Assembly: GCA_964478225.1 (NCBI GenBank)
Contig: CAYZHM010000003.1
Coordinates: 1-64,000 of the forward strand
Direction of reading: 5' to 3'
DNA: 64,000 bases
From: CAYZHM01 sp964478225
Lineage (GTDB): Bacteria; Pseudomonadota; Alphaproteobacteria; Micavibrionales; Micavibrionaceae
How positions within the stretch are numbered: the first letter of the stretch is position 1; the number at the start of each line of letters is the position of its first letter. Below the pieces are notes generated by a model. The model was not told the origin of the DNA and did no database searches. It was given only the letters and a program-made list of their open reading frames with translations. This document shows positions 17,020 through 26,376 of this stretch, in pieces. A program made the position numbers and the translations under genes.

Positions 17020-17045
17020 TGAAACCAAATTGGAGGGAAAAAAAT

Positions 17046-17261
17046 ATGAACACTAGAGCTAAATTGGCAATCGTCTTAACGTTCGCTGCATTTGCTGCAA
17101 CAGAATACGGAGTAATCAAAAGAACTAGTGACTTTGATGCCCAAGAAGAATTAAAAAAACTTAGAATGACTAAAAACTGGTCAAGCTCCGAGACAATTAC
17201 TGACCGAGAAACCCAGCCCAGCGTTCGGCACGCTCCAAGTCTCGATCCAACGCAGCCATAA
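17046..17261 (+). CDS. Small protein with N-terminal hydrophobic segment
   Basis: 71 residues from an ATG with a strong GGAGG ribosome-binding site, which supports a real gene. Residues 6-24 (LAIVLTFAAFAATEYGVI) form a signal-anchor-like segment, followed by a charged helix. The last 20 residues overlap the 3' end of the convergent TetR-type gene and may owe their sequence to that gene. Otherwise unrecognised. Confidence 0.45.
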   Translation: MNTRAKLAIVLTFAAFAATEYGVIKRTSDFDAQEELKKLRMTKNWSSSETITDRETQPSVRHAPSLDPTQP

Positions 17262-17769
17262 CTTTGGCCATATCCGCTGTATTGTCCTTCAGCCACACAC
17301 GCAGGGTCTTCAGATAAAGGCCGCTGAGGCCCGCAACCCTTACTGCGCCCTTAATACCGCTAGTAGAAATCCCGCACGCTTCCAGCATCCAGCTCATCGA
17401 ACGGCACACATGCGGCATCCCTATAACAAGCTGTTTGGGATCGCACTTAAAACTCTCCAAAATCGAGGAGAGACCTTCGCGGTGTTCATTGAGCGCATCA
17501 AATCGCTCCATCAAAATATCAAAAAGATTATCGCGGGCGCTCTCCCCATCGACTGAAAAGTTCTCCATAACTTTTTTATCGATCATGCGTCCAAACGCGG
17601 TAAGGATGTCCGCTTTGTCTTCAACACTATCATAAAGATCAGACAAGGGTATTTTGCAATGCTCGGCAATATCGGCCAAAGTAACGCTATCCCAACCGTT
17701 CTTTGCCGCAAGATCAAGGGCGCAAAGGACAATTTTTTCCCTGGAATGCATTTTCTTTTGGCCTGTCAT
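17197..17769 (-). CDS. TetR-family regulator, COQ9-like
   Basis: 190 residues. The N-terminal helix-turn-helix spans about residues 8-55 (CALDLAAKNGWDSVTLADIAEHCKIPLSDLYDSVEDKADILTAF pattern, shown here only in outline). The C-terminal ligand/dimer domain has features of the COQ9-like TetR proteins of alphaproteobacteria, including RVWLKDNTADMAKVMAALD and the terminal RAERWAGFLG. COQ9 relatives assist ubiquinone synthesis, while others are ordinary repressors. The HTH looks intact, so DNA binding is possible. The gene is divergent from the PfkB kinase gene 54 bases away, which it may regulate. Confidence 0.78.
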   Translation of the reverse strand: MTGQKKMHSREKIVLCALDLAAKNGWDSVTLADIAEHCKIPLSDLYDSVEDKADILTAFGRMIDKKVMENFSVDGESARDNLFDILMERFDALNEHREGLSSILESFKCDPKQLVIGMPHVCRSMSWMLEACGISTSGIKGAVRVAGLSGLYLKTLRVWLKDNTADMAKVMAALDRDLERAERWAGFLGQ

Positions 17770-17823
17770 GCGCTACACATAATAGACTTTTTAAGAATCA
17801 CACAAGCAAAAAGGAATGATGAA

Positions 17824-18825
17824 ATGTCCAAACCCGCTTTTGGCGTTGTCGCCGTTGGAAATGCTCTGGTCGATGTGCTGGCCCAGGTTGATGAAGCTTT
17901 TATTGCCGAACAACACAAAGAATACGGCATGGAAAAAGGTGCAATGACTTTAATCGATGAGGACAGAGCCCTTCAGCTTTACAGCCAGATGCCCGCAGGC
18001 GTGGAAAGCTCGGGCGGCTCCGCAGCTAACACCATGGCAGGATTCGCCTCGTTTGGCGGTAACGGAGCTTTTATCGGTAAAGTTGCCGAGGATGATCTCG
18101 GTAAGATTTTCCAGCATGATATCCGCTCGCTTGGCCTGAAATTTGACACACAGCCCCTTATTGTCGGCGCAAAGACGGGCCGCTGTCTCGTGCTTGTCAC
18201 CCCCGATGCCCAGCGCACAATGAACACATTCCTTGGCGCCAGCGTAGAATTAGACGCCTCAGACGTTGATGAAGACCTGATCGCCAGCGCGCAAGTCACG
18301 TATCTCGAAGGCTATCTTTTTGACCGCGAAAAGGCCAAACAAGCGTTCATCACTGCCGCCGAGTACGCCCACAATGCCGGGCATCGCGTTGCCTTGACAC
18401 TGTCAGACCCATTCTGTGTGGATCGCCACCGCTCCGACTTCCTCAGACTCGTGGAAAACCACGTGGATATCCTGTTTGCAAATGAAGAAGAAATAAAATC
18501 TCTCTTCATGCAAAGCAATTTTGACGATGCAAAAAGCGCAGTCAGCAAACACGTCGAAATCGCCGTGATGACACGCAGTGAAAAAGGTGCTGTGATCCGC
18601 AATGGTGAAAAAGAAATTACAGTCCCCGCTGCTCCTGTCGATAAAGTCGTCGACACAACAGGAGCCGGAGATCAATATGCCGCCGGTTTCCTCTATGGGT
18701 TCACCGAAGGTAAAGACCTCGAACAATGCGGAAAACTGGGAGCCTTAGCCGCAGCCGAGGTCATTAGCCACATCGGCCCACGCCCTCAAATTGAATTTTC
18801 ATCCTTGCTAAAAAAAGCAGCCTAA
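17824..18825 (+). CDS. PfkB-family sugar/adenosine kinase
   Basis: A 333-residue ribokinase-fold kinase. The start at 17824 is preferred because it gives the usual N-terminus (FGVVAVGNALVDVLAQVD) and has an AAGGAATG region just upstream. PfkB signature 1 is GGSAANTMAGFASFGG, and signature 2 is DTTGAGDQYAAGFLYG with the catalytic aspartate. The spacing resembles the alphaproteobacterial adenosine-kinase-like group. Adenosine, ribose or another nucleoside/sugar could be the substrate. It ends four bases before the peptide-binding protein gene, so they probably share a transcript. Confidence 0.85.
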   Translation: MSKPAFGVVAVGNALVDVLAQVDEAFIAEQHKEYGMEKGAMTLIDEDRALQLYSQMPAGVESSGGSAANTMAGFASFGGNGAFIGKVAEDDLGKIFQHDIRSLGLKFDTQPLIVGAKTGRCLVLVTPDAQRTMNTFLGASVELDASDVDEDLIASAQVTYLEGYLFDREKAKQAFITAAEYAHNAGHRVALTLSDPFCVDRHRSDFLRLVENHVDILFANEEEIKSLFMQSNFDDAKSAVSKHVEIAVMTRSEKGAVIRNGEKEITVPAAPVDKVVDTTGAGDQYAAGFLYGFTEGKDLEQCGKLGALAAAEVISHIGPRPQIEFSSLLKKAA

Positions 18826-18829
18826 CTAT

Positions 18830-20791
18830 ATGAGTCCCATGCGCATTCTGACCCCCTTACTGGCTTTTGTCCTTCTGGTTTCTACGGCCCACGCAGAAGA
18901 AAACTTTGGTCTTTCTATGCATGGAAAACCAAAATATACAGCCGCAAGTAAAAACCTAGACTATGCCAACCCTGAAGCACCCAAAGGCGGTTCAGTTACG
19001 CAAAGCGCAATCGGCACCTTCGATACCCTTAATCCTTTTTCTATCAAAGGAAAGGCAGCGCAAGGGCTCAACATGTACTATGACCGTCTGATGGCGCGGG
19101 TCTGGGATGAGCCTTTCACAATGTATCCGCTGATCGCTGAAAAGGTTGTGGTTGCGGATAATCGCTCTGCTATCACTTTCTACCTCAATCCTAAGGCACA
19201 ATTTAACGACAGAACAAAAATCACCGCCGAAGACGTCATTTTTTCTTTCAATACATTGAAAGAACACGGCCGCCCAAACATGAGAAATGTCTACAAACTC
19301 GTCTCGGCAGTAGGCGAAACCAATGACGGCGGAATCGCATTCACATTCGGCCCTGGCTACGACCGTGAAACTGCGATGATCATTGCGATGATGCCTGTTC
19401 TCTCCAAGAAATGGTGGAAAGACCGTGATTTTGAAGCAGGCGTTCTTGAAATCCCTCTTAGCAGCGGCCCTTATCTAATCAAATCCGTAGAAGCAGGCCG
19501 TTCTATAACCTATGAACGCAACAAGAATTACTGGGCGAAAGACCTCCTAACAAATGTGGGGCACTACAATTTCGACACCATTAAATATGATTATTTTCGA
19601 GATGATGGCGTAGCTTTCGAATCTTTTAAAACGGGAGATATCAGCCTTCGGCTCGAAACAGATTCAGGTCGCTGGCGCCGCGGCTATACGATTGCCCCGA
19701 CAAAAAAGGATGAGCTAATGAAAGAAGAAATAGCTCACCAGCGCCCGGAACGCACGCTCGGCATGATCTTCAACACACGGCGCGAACCGTTTAACGACAT
19801 TCTCGTTCGCCGTGCCCTGGAAATGGTTTTGGATTTTAACAACATCAACAAAATTCTCTTCAACAAAGACTACAAGCAAATTGAAAGTTATTACCCCAAC
19901 TCGGAACTGGCCTGGCCTCATGACGAAGAAGAGGAAGATGCCAATACAGACACAAGCCTGCGCAATAAAATTAAAGCAGCCGGAGAATTGTTGACCGAAG
20001 CCGGATGGGAAATCAGTAAAGGCATACGCGTCAAGGAAGGCAAACCTTTCGAATTTGAAATTTTGCTGAGTGCCCCCGAAGATGAAAAGATCGCGCTTCA
20101 TTACCAAAAAACTTTAAACCGCCTTGGCATTACAATGAAAATCCGCACCATGGATTCCGCAGCGTTCATAGACCGCCTACAAAATTACGACTACGACATG
20201 GTGATGTATTACTGGCAATTTTCATTATCCCCTGGCAGCGAACAAATTCTTTACTGGGGTTGCAACGCAGCAAAAGAACCAGGACGCTTCAATTATGCCG
20301 GCATTTGCGACACTGAAGTCGAACGCCTTACAAAACGCATAGCTGAAACAACGAGCCGTGAAGATCTTGTTGGTACAGTCCAGAAATTGGACCGCCTATT
20401 AATGGCCGGTCACTACATGATCCCACTCTACTATGCAGGCTATGACCGCTACGCCTATTGGAAGCCACTTGCACGCCCTGAAAAAGCCCCAATCTATGGC
20501 ACAGTACAGGAAACTTGGTGGATGGAGCCCACCCTCGAACCATCACCAACAGAACAATCTGCGACAGAAGATAAAACAGCACCAAAGCCCGCTGACACTT
20601 CAGAACCCACCAAAACCGAAGAAAAGCAGGTTGAAGAACAAACCACCGGTGACGACGATATATCTGAACTTATGGCATTGGATATGCTCGATGATCTGGC
20701 TGCTCAAATGGAGATTATGGAAGAACATACGCTCAAAACAAAAGAAGAAAAGCCGGGGATTGATAAGGAAACACCCAACAATCAGGATTGA
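18830..20791 (+). CDS. Extracellular solute-binding protein family 5 (YejA-like) with acidic tail
   Basis: A 653-residue periplasmic binding protein for peptides or similar oligomers. A signal peptide (cleaved after THAEE or nearby) precedes a family-5 domain with KYTAASKNLDYANPEAPKGG, the YejA-type opening, and FNTLKEHGRP. The last 75 residues form a Thr/Lys/Glu/Pro-rich, probably disordered extension (EPSPTEQSATEDKTAPKPAD and on) that is unusual for the family. No permease or ATPase genes lie beside it, so it must either partner a transporter encoded elsewhere or act alone. Ligand unknown. Confidence 0.88.
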   Translation: MSPMRILTPLLAFVLLVSTAHAEENFGLSMHGKPKYTAASKNLDYANPEAPKGGSVTQSAIGTFDTLNPFSIKGKAAQGLNMYYDRLMARVWDEPFTMYPLIAEKVVVADNRSAITFYLNPKAQFNDRTKITAEDVIFSFNTLKEHGRPNMRNVYKLVSAVGETNDGGIAFTFGPGYDRETAMIIAMMPVLSKKWWKDRDFEAGVLEIPLSSGPYLIKSVEAGRSITYERNKNYWAKDLLTNVGHYNFDTIKYDYFRDDGVAFESFKTGDISLRLETDSGRWRRGYTIAPTKKDELMKEEIAHQRPERTLGMIFNTRREPFNDILVRRALEMVLDFNNINKILFNKDYKQIESYYPNSELAWPHDEEEEDANTDTSLRNKIKAAGELLTEAGWEISKGIRVKEGKPFEFEILLSAPEDEKIALHYQKTLNRLGITMKIRTMDSAAFIDRLQNYDYDMVMYYWQFSLSPGSEQILYWGCNAAKEPGRFNYAGICDTEVERLTKRIAETTSREDLVGTVQKLDRLLMAGHYMIPLYYAGYDRYAYWKPLARPEKAPIYGTVQETWWMEPTLEPSPTEQSATEDKTAPKPADTSEPTKTEEKQVEEQTTGDDDISELMALDMLDDLAAQMEIMEEHTLKTKEEKPGIDKETPNNQD

Positions 20792-20867
20792 GAGCCCCTC
20801 CTCTTATTGCTATTCTAAATCTTACATAACCAACACAGCTTGGTGAACAGGCTTCGGATAACACAAG

Positions 20868-21380
20868 ATGAAACGTCGTTTTTTTACCCTACTGCTCCCT
20901 TTTTCTCTCCTGCTCACCGCGTGCAGTACATATGATTTAGACGATGGGCAATACTGGGAACGCAGCAACTCCTCTGACATGGCCTATGTAACAGGCCCCA
21001 AAGCCCAACAAATGCTCAACCGCGACATTGCGCGTTGCGTTACGGAGCTACGTGAGCTCGAGCGCCTTGGACAAATCAAAAATCCAATCCCCGTTGACTC
21101 AGGAGGTCGTGTCCTTGATCCCGACGAAAGAAAGATGGCAAAACATGACGTCACAGACCGTGATGGCTACCTTCTCGCCGAACACCAAAATTACCAGGAT
21201 TTTGAATCATGCATGTACGCAGGTGGCTGGCGACGCACGCAATATGTCCCCTACGACGTGGCAGATCGCGCCAAGAAAAACCATCTGCAGGTTTTAGCAG
21301 ACGGCATAAAGGGCATCTTTACTGATGAGGAAGAAGATAAATCACTTAATCCATACGAAGATTACGAAGTGAATAACTAA
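20868..21380 (+). CDS. Lipoprotein of unknown function
   Basis: 170 residues. The signal peptide ends in the lipobox LLTAC (Cys19), so the mature protein is a lipoprotein. It contains QQMLNRDIARCVTELRELE and a second cysteine in DFESCMYAGGWRR, a pair that could form a disulfide, and an acidic tail (TDEEEDKSLNPYEDYEV). No known domain. It follows the peptide-binding protein gene by 77 bases and may belong to the same unit. Its stop overlaps the stop of the convergent glycosyltransferase by four bases. Confidence 0.7.
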   Translation: MKRRFFTLLLPFSLLLTACSTYDLDDGQYWERSNSSDMAYVTGPKAQQMLNRDIARCVTELRELERLGQIKNPIPVDSGGRVLDPDERKMAKHDVTDRDGYLLAEHQNYQDFESCMYAGGWRRTQYVPYDVADRAKKNHLQVLADGIKGIFTDEEEDKSLNPYEDYEVNN

Positions 21381-22330
21381 GCTGCTTTTTTCTTTGTAAA
21401 AAACGCCTCTAGCTTGTCTTTGACCATAGAAACTGTCAGGCTCTCCATCAAACAAGGCGCCCGCTCAGGTGTATATCCTGGATAATCAATCAATTCATCA
21501 AACGTCTCAGGCGTCCTTGCATAATCACTATGAGCTCCCCAAGGCCGGTATAAATGCGGATAGCTCGGCCCGAACAATCCAAAAGTTGGCACGCCCGCAG
21601 CCGCAGCACAATGCATCAAGCCGGAATCATTACCGATATAAAAATCACATCGCGCCAAGCAAGCCGCTGCTTCTCCTGGTGTCGTCTTGGCGATAATATC
21701 AATCCGCTTGTCCTCAGGCACAGAATTCAGAACTTGAAGCGCAGCAGGCTCCTCGCCTGGAGCCGCAAACACAGCCACACGTGCCCCCGGCATTTTTTCC
21801 GTTGTAATCCATTTTATAATTTCAACAAACCGCTCGGCGGGCCACGTCTTCCCAATCCAGTTCGCCGTCGGACCAACACCAATAACCACACCACCTTCAG
21901 GAATAAGAGACAAAGCTTTATCTTGTTGTTTTCTGGTAAACCACAATTTTGGAGAAGGAACAAGGTTAAGCCGCATCATGCTTGCTGCCTGCTCAACCTT
22001 GTGCTGAGACCGATCTATATGCGCGCCAAATATATAACGCTTACGGGCCCTGATAACGCGTGACACTATTGTGTTACGAAGGTCAACAACGATATCCCAC
22101 CGCGTTCTCCAAACAATCTTTCCAAGCTCAAACCAATGCTTATTATACTTTTGCTTATTAAGAGGAATAATCTCCTGAAGAGCCGGATACCCTTCAAAAA
22201 GGGACATAACCAACGGCGCACAAACAATTGTGACCTTGGCATTCGGGTAAGTCTGGCTTATATAATCAAGCAGGCCGGTCGATAAAACGGCATCCCCGAT
22301 CCGGCTGGAAGTGATAAACAGTATATTCAT
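21377..22330 (-). CDS. Glycosyltransferase family 9 (heptosyltransferase-like)
   Basis: 317 residues from the ATG at 22330, the start that gives the family N-terminus NILFITSSRIGDAVLSTGLL. Longer in-frame starts add residues without family resemblance. The C-terminal GT-B half has GVGPTANWIGKTWPAERF and the donor-site region FYIGNDSGLMHCAAAAGVPTFGLFGPS, both diagnostic of ADP-heptose:LPS heptosyltransferases. It probably adds a core sugar to lipopolysaccharide at the cytoplasmic face of the inner membrane. The acceptor cannot be told. It is divergent from ygfZ, nine bases apart. Confidence 0.88.
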   Translation of the reverse strand: MNILFITSSRIGDAVLSTGLLDYISQTYPNAKVTIVCAPLVMSLFEGYPALQEIIPLNKQKYNKHWFELGKIVWRTRWDIVVDLRNTIVSRVIRARKRYIFGAHIDRSQHKVEQAASMMRLNLVPSPKLWFTRKQQDKALSLIPEGGVVIGVGPTANWIGKTWPAERFVEIIKWITTEKMPGARVAVFAAPGEEPAALQVLNSVPEDKRIDIIAKTTPGEAAACLARCDFYIGNDSGLMHCAAAAGVPTFGLFGPSYPHLYRPWGAHSDYARTPETFDELIDYPGYTPERAPCLMESLTVSMVKDKLEAFFTKKKAA

Positions 22331-22339
22331 GCGCCTATA

Positions 22340-23083
22340 ATGACAGACGAACCTTTCTTTGTGAAGCTTGAAAACCGCGGTCTCATTAGAGTTAGCGGCC
22401 CTGATCGTCATAAATTTCTTCAAAACCTCATCAGCAACAATATCGAAACGCTAAAAACCAAGCCTTCGCTCTATGCCTGCCTCCTCACCGCTCAAGGCAA
22501 GTTTTTGCATGATTTCATCATCACTGAGAACAACAATGAGTTTTGGATGGATTGCGAAGGACATGAGCGTACAAAAGATCTCACCAAAAGACTTGTAGCC
22601 TACAAATTGCGCTCTGATGTTGAGATTTCTTTTGAAGAGCAAAAAGACGTTTTCGCAATTTTTGGAAAAGCCGAAGGAATTCCCGACCCACGGCATAAGG
22701 ACATGGGCTACCGTAGCTTTGAAAAACCCAACCTTCCTGAAAAACCTTTCGAAGAATGGGATCGTCAACGCATCACACTCGCCATTCCTGACGGCAGCCG
22801 CGATATGGTTCCCGAAAACTCAACATTGCTTGAATGCAATATCGATAAACTCAACGGCATAGATTTCGACAAAGGCTGCTACGTGGGACAGGAGATCACA
22901 GCCCGCATGCACTACCGCGGCCTCGCTAAAAAACATCTTTATGCAGTTAAGGGAGACACTTTTAATATTCCTGCATCAATCGGCGAAATGCGCTCCAGCT
23001 GCGGAGACATCGGACTGGCCTTACTAAAAGATTCTGAACTTAAGAAGCTCGATCAAATCGCCTTACGACTTTTAGCCCCTTGA
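22340..23083 (+). CDS. ygfZ: Folate-binding YgfZ/GcvT-like protein for Fe-S cluster maintenance
   Basis: A 247-residue protein of the YgfZ/IBA57 family. It binds tetrahydrofolate and supports repair or assembly of iron-sulfur enzymes such as MiaB. The diagnostic motif KGCYVGQEITARMHYRG (the K-G-C-Y-x-G-Q-E signature with the critical cysteine) is at about residues 179-195. The N-terminal part has ISNNIETL and LTAQGKFLHDFII as in the family. It is somewhat shorter than the E. coli protein, as usual in alphaproteobacteria. Its 3' end overlaps ppdK by 31 bases. Confidence 0.9.
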   Translation: MTDEPFFVKLENRGLIRVSGPDRHKFLQNLISNNIETLKTKPSLYACLLTAQGKFLHDFIITENNNEFWMDCEGHERTKDLTKRLVAYKLRSDVEISFEEQKDVFAIFGKAEGIPDPRHKDMGYRSFEKPNLPEKPFEEWDRQRITLAIPDGSRDMVPENSTLLECNIDKLNGIDFDKGCYVGQEITARMHYRGLAKKHLYAVKGDTFNIPASIGEMRSSCGDIGLALLKDSELKKLDQIALRLLAP

Positions 23084-25764
23084 AAAGGAACAGCCTTTGT
23101 TTGCCCACCCTTGATACTGGCCTGTGCCGCTGCAAGACGCGCAATCGGCACGCGGTAAGGCGAACATGACACATAATCAAGACCAGCCTGCTCAAAGAAC
23201 ATAATCGAGGCGGGATCCCCACCATGCTCTCCACAAACTCCGAGCTTGATTTTAGGGTTTCCAATCCGGCCTTTTTCACAGCCCATCTGAACCAGCGCAC
23301 CGACACCATCAACATCAATCGTGCTAAATGGGTCACGTTCAAAAATACCATGACCGACATAAGCAGGAAGGAAATTCCCAGCATCATCACGGCTCATACC
23401 CAAAGTGGTCTGGGTCAGGTCATTCGTTCCAAAGCTGAAAAAGTCCGCGCTCTGCGCAATCGTATCCGCGGTCAAAGAAGCTCTCGGCAACTCAATCATA
23501 GTCCCCACGATATAATCAATCGTCTGACATTTTTCCTTGAAAACGGCGCTTGCAGCTTCGTCCACGACATAACGCATCATCGCAAGCTCTTTGCGCGTTG
23601 CAACCAAAGGAATCATAACTTCCGGGACAACGGCTTGCCCTGTCTTGTTCTGCGCCATCAAAGCGCCTTCAAAAATAGCCTGCGCTTGCATCGCATAAAT
23701 TTCCGGATAGGTAATTCCAAGGCGACATCCACGATGCCCGAGCATTGGATTGGCCTCAGACAATTCACCCAAACGACGACGCACTTGATCGATTTCAAAC
23801 CCAGCGCTTTTAGCAAACGCCTCAACATCATCCTTGGTATGCGGCAAGAATTCATGCAACGGAGGATCAAGCAACCGCACCGTCACTGGCAAACCGGCCA
23901 TAATCTCAAACAACTCAGCAAAATCACTGCGCTGCGCTGGCAACAACTTGTCCAACGCCTTCTTACGGGATGCTTCACTATCAGCAAAAATCATTTCCCG
24001 TACATTTTGAATACGCTCAGGATCAAAGAACATATGTTCCGTCCGGCACAACCCTATACCTTCAGCGCCAAACTCACGCGCCGTACGCGCATCAAGCGGC
24101 GTCTCAGCATTGGCACGAATGGCCATACGGCGGCGCTCATCCGCCCACTCCATAATCGTCGCAAAGTCTCCTGACATTTTGGGCTTGATCGTCGCAACCT
24201 CACCCAACATCACCTCACCACTAGAGCCATCTATCGTAATAATATCGCCTTCTTTAATCGTGCGCGCGCCGACGGTAATCGTCTTTGCCGCCGCATCGAT
24301 GTGCAATTCTCCAGCGCCAGCTACACAGGACTTACCCATACCGCGCGCCACAACGGCCGCATGTGACGTCATACCGCCGCGCGACGTTAAAATCCCTTGT
24401 GCGGCGTGCATGCCATGAATATCTTCCGGCGAAGTCTCCTGACGACAAAGCAAAACCGCTTCCCCTTCATGGGCTCTGCTCTCTGCTTCATCGGATGTGA
24501 ACACAACAATACCGCTTGCAGCGCCTGGTGAGGCAGGCAACCCCCTCGCTAAAACAGTTTTCTCTGCTTTTGGGTCCAAAGTAGGATGGAGCAATTGATC
24601 AAGGCTTTGCGGATCAACGCGCATCAACGCTTCCTCTTTTGTAATAAGCCCCTCTTCAACCATATCGACTGCAATCTTTAACGCAGCCGCAGCCGTACGC
24701 TTGCCGTTCCGGGTCTGCAGCATATAGAGCTTGCCCTTTTGAACAGTAAATTCGATATCTTGAATTTCACGGAAATGCAGCTCAAGACGTTCACGCAATG
24801 CCTCAAGCTGTTTAAAAACTTCAGGCATCGACTCTTCCATCGAGGGCAAGTCACTGCCCTCTTTCTCTCGCCCATATTTGGTCAAAGACTGCGGCGTACG
24901 AATACCCGCCACAACATCTTCCCCTTGCGCATTAATCAAATATTCGCCGTAGAAATAATTCTCGCCTGTTGAGGGATCACGTGTAAACGCAACCCCTGTT
25001 GCGCAATCCTCACCCATATTTCCAAAGACCATAGCTTGCACGTTAACAGCTGTGCCCCACTCATCAGAAATTTCATTGATCTTCCGGTAAGAAACCGCAC
25101 GCGGCGTCATCCAACTATCAAAAACAGCGCCAATAGCGCCCCAAAGCTGCTCTTCCGGATCATCAGGGAACGGACGACCGACTTCACGCTCAACCAATTC
25201 CTTATATTCCGCAACAATCTCTTTCCATCCCTCGGCTGTAATCTGCGTATCCTGCTTGATCTTGTTATGACGCTTATAGCTCTCAATAACATCTTCAAAC
25301 TCATGATGATCAACTCCAAGAACCACGTCGCCGTACATTTGAATAAACCGGCGATAGGAATCATAGGCAAAACGTTCATCACCAGATTTCTCGGCAAGAC
25401 CTTTAACTGTTTTATCATTCAATCCAAGATTAAGAACTGTATCCATCATCCCCGGCATCGAAACCCGTGCGCCTGAACGCACAGACACCAACAGCGGGTT
25501 GGACGCATCACCAAACTTAAATTTCGTGGCCTTTTCAACAGAAGCCAAAGCGACTTCCACCTGCTTTTTCAAATCTTTCGGATAATCCCTATGGTTCTTG
25601 TAGTAATGCGTGCAAACCTCAGTGCTAATCGTAAAACCCGGCGGAACAGGCAAATCAAGGGAAGCCATAACAGCCAGATTAGCCCCCTTACCGCCCAACA
25701 GATTGCGCATAGACGCATCGCCCTCGGTCTTCTCTCCGCCAAATCTGTATACCCACTGAGCCAT
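23053..25764 (-). CDS. ppdK: Pyruvate, phosphate dikinase
   Basis: A 903-residue enzyme that interconverts pyruvate + ATP + Pi and PEP + AMP + PPi, used for gluconeogenesis or glycolysis in many alphaproteobacteria. The N-terminal ATP-grasp domain begins VYRFGGEKTEGDASMRNLLG. The central swivelling domain contains the phospho-histidine motif GGMTSHAAVVARGMGK. The C-terminal PEP/pyruvate TIM barrel has IGLCRTEHMFF and TNDLTQTTLGMSRDD. All three domains are complete. It is a monocistronic minus-strand gene between ygfZ and a GNAT gene. Confidence 0.96.
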   Translation of the reverse strand: MAQWVYRFGGEKTEGDASMRNLLGGKGANLAVMASLDLPVPPGFTISTEVCTHYYKNHRDYPKDLKKQVEVALASVEKATKFKFGDASNPLLVSVRSGARVSMPGMMDTVLNLGLNDKTVKGLAEKSGDERFAYDSYRRFIQMYGDVVLGVDHHEFEDVIESYKRHNKIKQDTQITAEGWKEIVAEYKELVEREVGRPFPDDPEEQLWGAIGAVFDSWMTPRAVSYRKINEISDEWGTAVNVQAMVFGNMGEDCATGVAFTRDPSTGENYFYGEYLINAQGEDVVAGIRTPQSLTKYGREKEGSDLPSMEESMPEVFKQLEALRERLELHFREIQDIEFTVQKGKLYMLQTRNGKRTAAAALKIAVDMVEEGLITKEEALMRVDPQSLDQLLHPTLDPKAEKTVLARGLPASPGAASGIVVFTSDEAESRAHEGEAVLLCRQETSPEDIHGMHAAQGILTSRGGMTSHAAVVARGMGKSCVAGAGELHIDAAAKTITVGARTIKEGDIITIDGSSGEVMLGEVATIKPKMSGDFATIMEWADERRRMAIRANAETPLDARTAREFGAEGIGLCRTEHMFFDPERIQNVREMIFADSEASRKKALDKLLPAQRSDFAELFEIMAGLPVTVRLLDPPLHEFLPHTKDDVEAFAKSAGFEIDQVRRRLGELSEANPMLGHRGCRLGITYPEIYAMQAQAIFEGALMAQNKTGQAVVPEVMIPLVATRKELAMMRYVVDEAASAVFKEKCQTIDYIVGTMIELPRASLTADTIAQSADFFSFGTNDLTQTTLGMSRDDAGNFLPAYVGHGIFERDPFSTIDVDGVGALVQMGCEKGRIGNPKIKLGVCGEHGGDPASIMFFEQAGLDYVSCSPYRVPIARLAAAQASIKGGQTKAVPFQGAKSRKAI

Positions 25765-25800
25765 ACTCTACTCCCGTAAATTCATTGCTATGGCGCTGTT

Positions 25801-26313
25801 TTAGCGCAATTCCTTTATCATCATCAAGCATAAATCATCGTCAACCGCACGAATGTCCCCAACGCGCACAGTTGCCCGGTCATGACAAATCCCCGCACCA
25901 TCGGGAATATAGCCTTTTTGGGCATATAATATCTGTGCCGGACCATAGGAAGGATCAAGGCCAACCCCTATCCCCATATGCTGGTGGCCATGGCTCAAAG
26001 CCAATTTTTCACAATGCTCAATAAGTGCCGAAGCAACCCCGCGCTTCCTAAAACCTGGGTCCACGTTCAAATCCTGGATCTCAGGGATTTGTTGCTTAAG
26101 AAATGCTACATATTTAGGCTCATAATTCAGAAAACAATAACCGCACAAAACTCCATCAATAGAAGCCAAAAAAATATCTAAAGTTCGTTGTTTCTGACGG
26201 TCGAATGCAATTCTAAAATATTCATCAGGCTTCTTGGATCGCGAAACCACAGATATCTTCTCTAGAATCTGTTGGTTTTCTTGCTCGGCCTTGTGAATCG
26301 CAATAATGTTCAT
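25801..26313 (-). CDS. GNAT-family N-acetyltransferase
   Basis: A 170-residue GCN5-type acetyltransferase. The acetyl-CoA pyrophosphate loop is in DLNVDPGFRKRGVASALIEHCE (R-x-x-G-x-A pattern at about residues 86-100), and it is preceded by strand LDIFLASIDGVLCGYCFLNYEP. The C-terminal GVGLDPSYGPAQILYAQKGYIPD closes the fold. The substrate cannot be inferred. The gene ends 36 bases from the ppdK start on the same strand and may be its upstream neighbour in a transcript. Confidence 0.82.
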   Translation of the reverse strand: MNIIAIHKAEQENQQILEKISVVSRSKKPDEYFRIAFDRQKQRTLDIFLASIDGVLCGYCFLNYEPKYVAFLKQQIPEIQDLNVDPGFRKRGVASALIEHCEKLALSHGHQHMGIGVGLDPSYGPAQILYAQKGYIPDGAGICHDRATVRVGDIRAVDDDLCLMMIKELR

Positions 26314-26376
26314 GGATCGACCATATCAATCGGCATCTGACTTTAAAACAGCAACTTCAAACTTGGACCACTCAAT

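Noticed and set aside
23224..24174. A 316-codon open frame on the plus strand opposite ppdK
   Set aside because: It is entirely antisense to a clear pyruvate phosphate dikinase gene and shows no domain or ribosome site. It is a codon-bias shadow.
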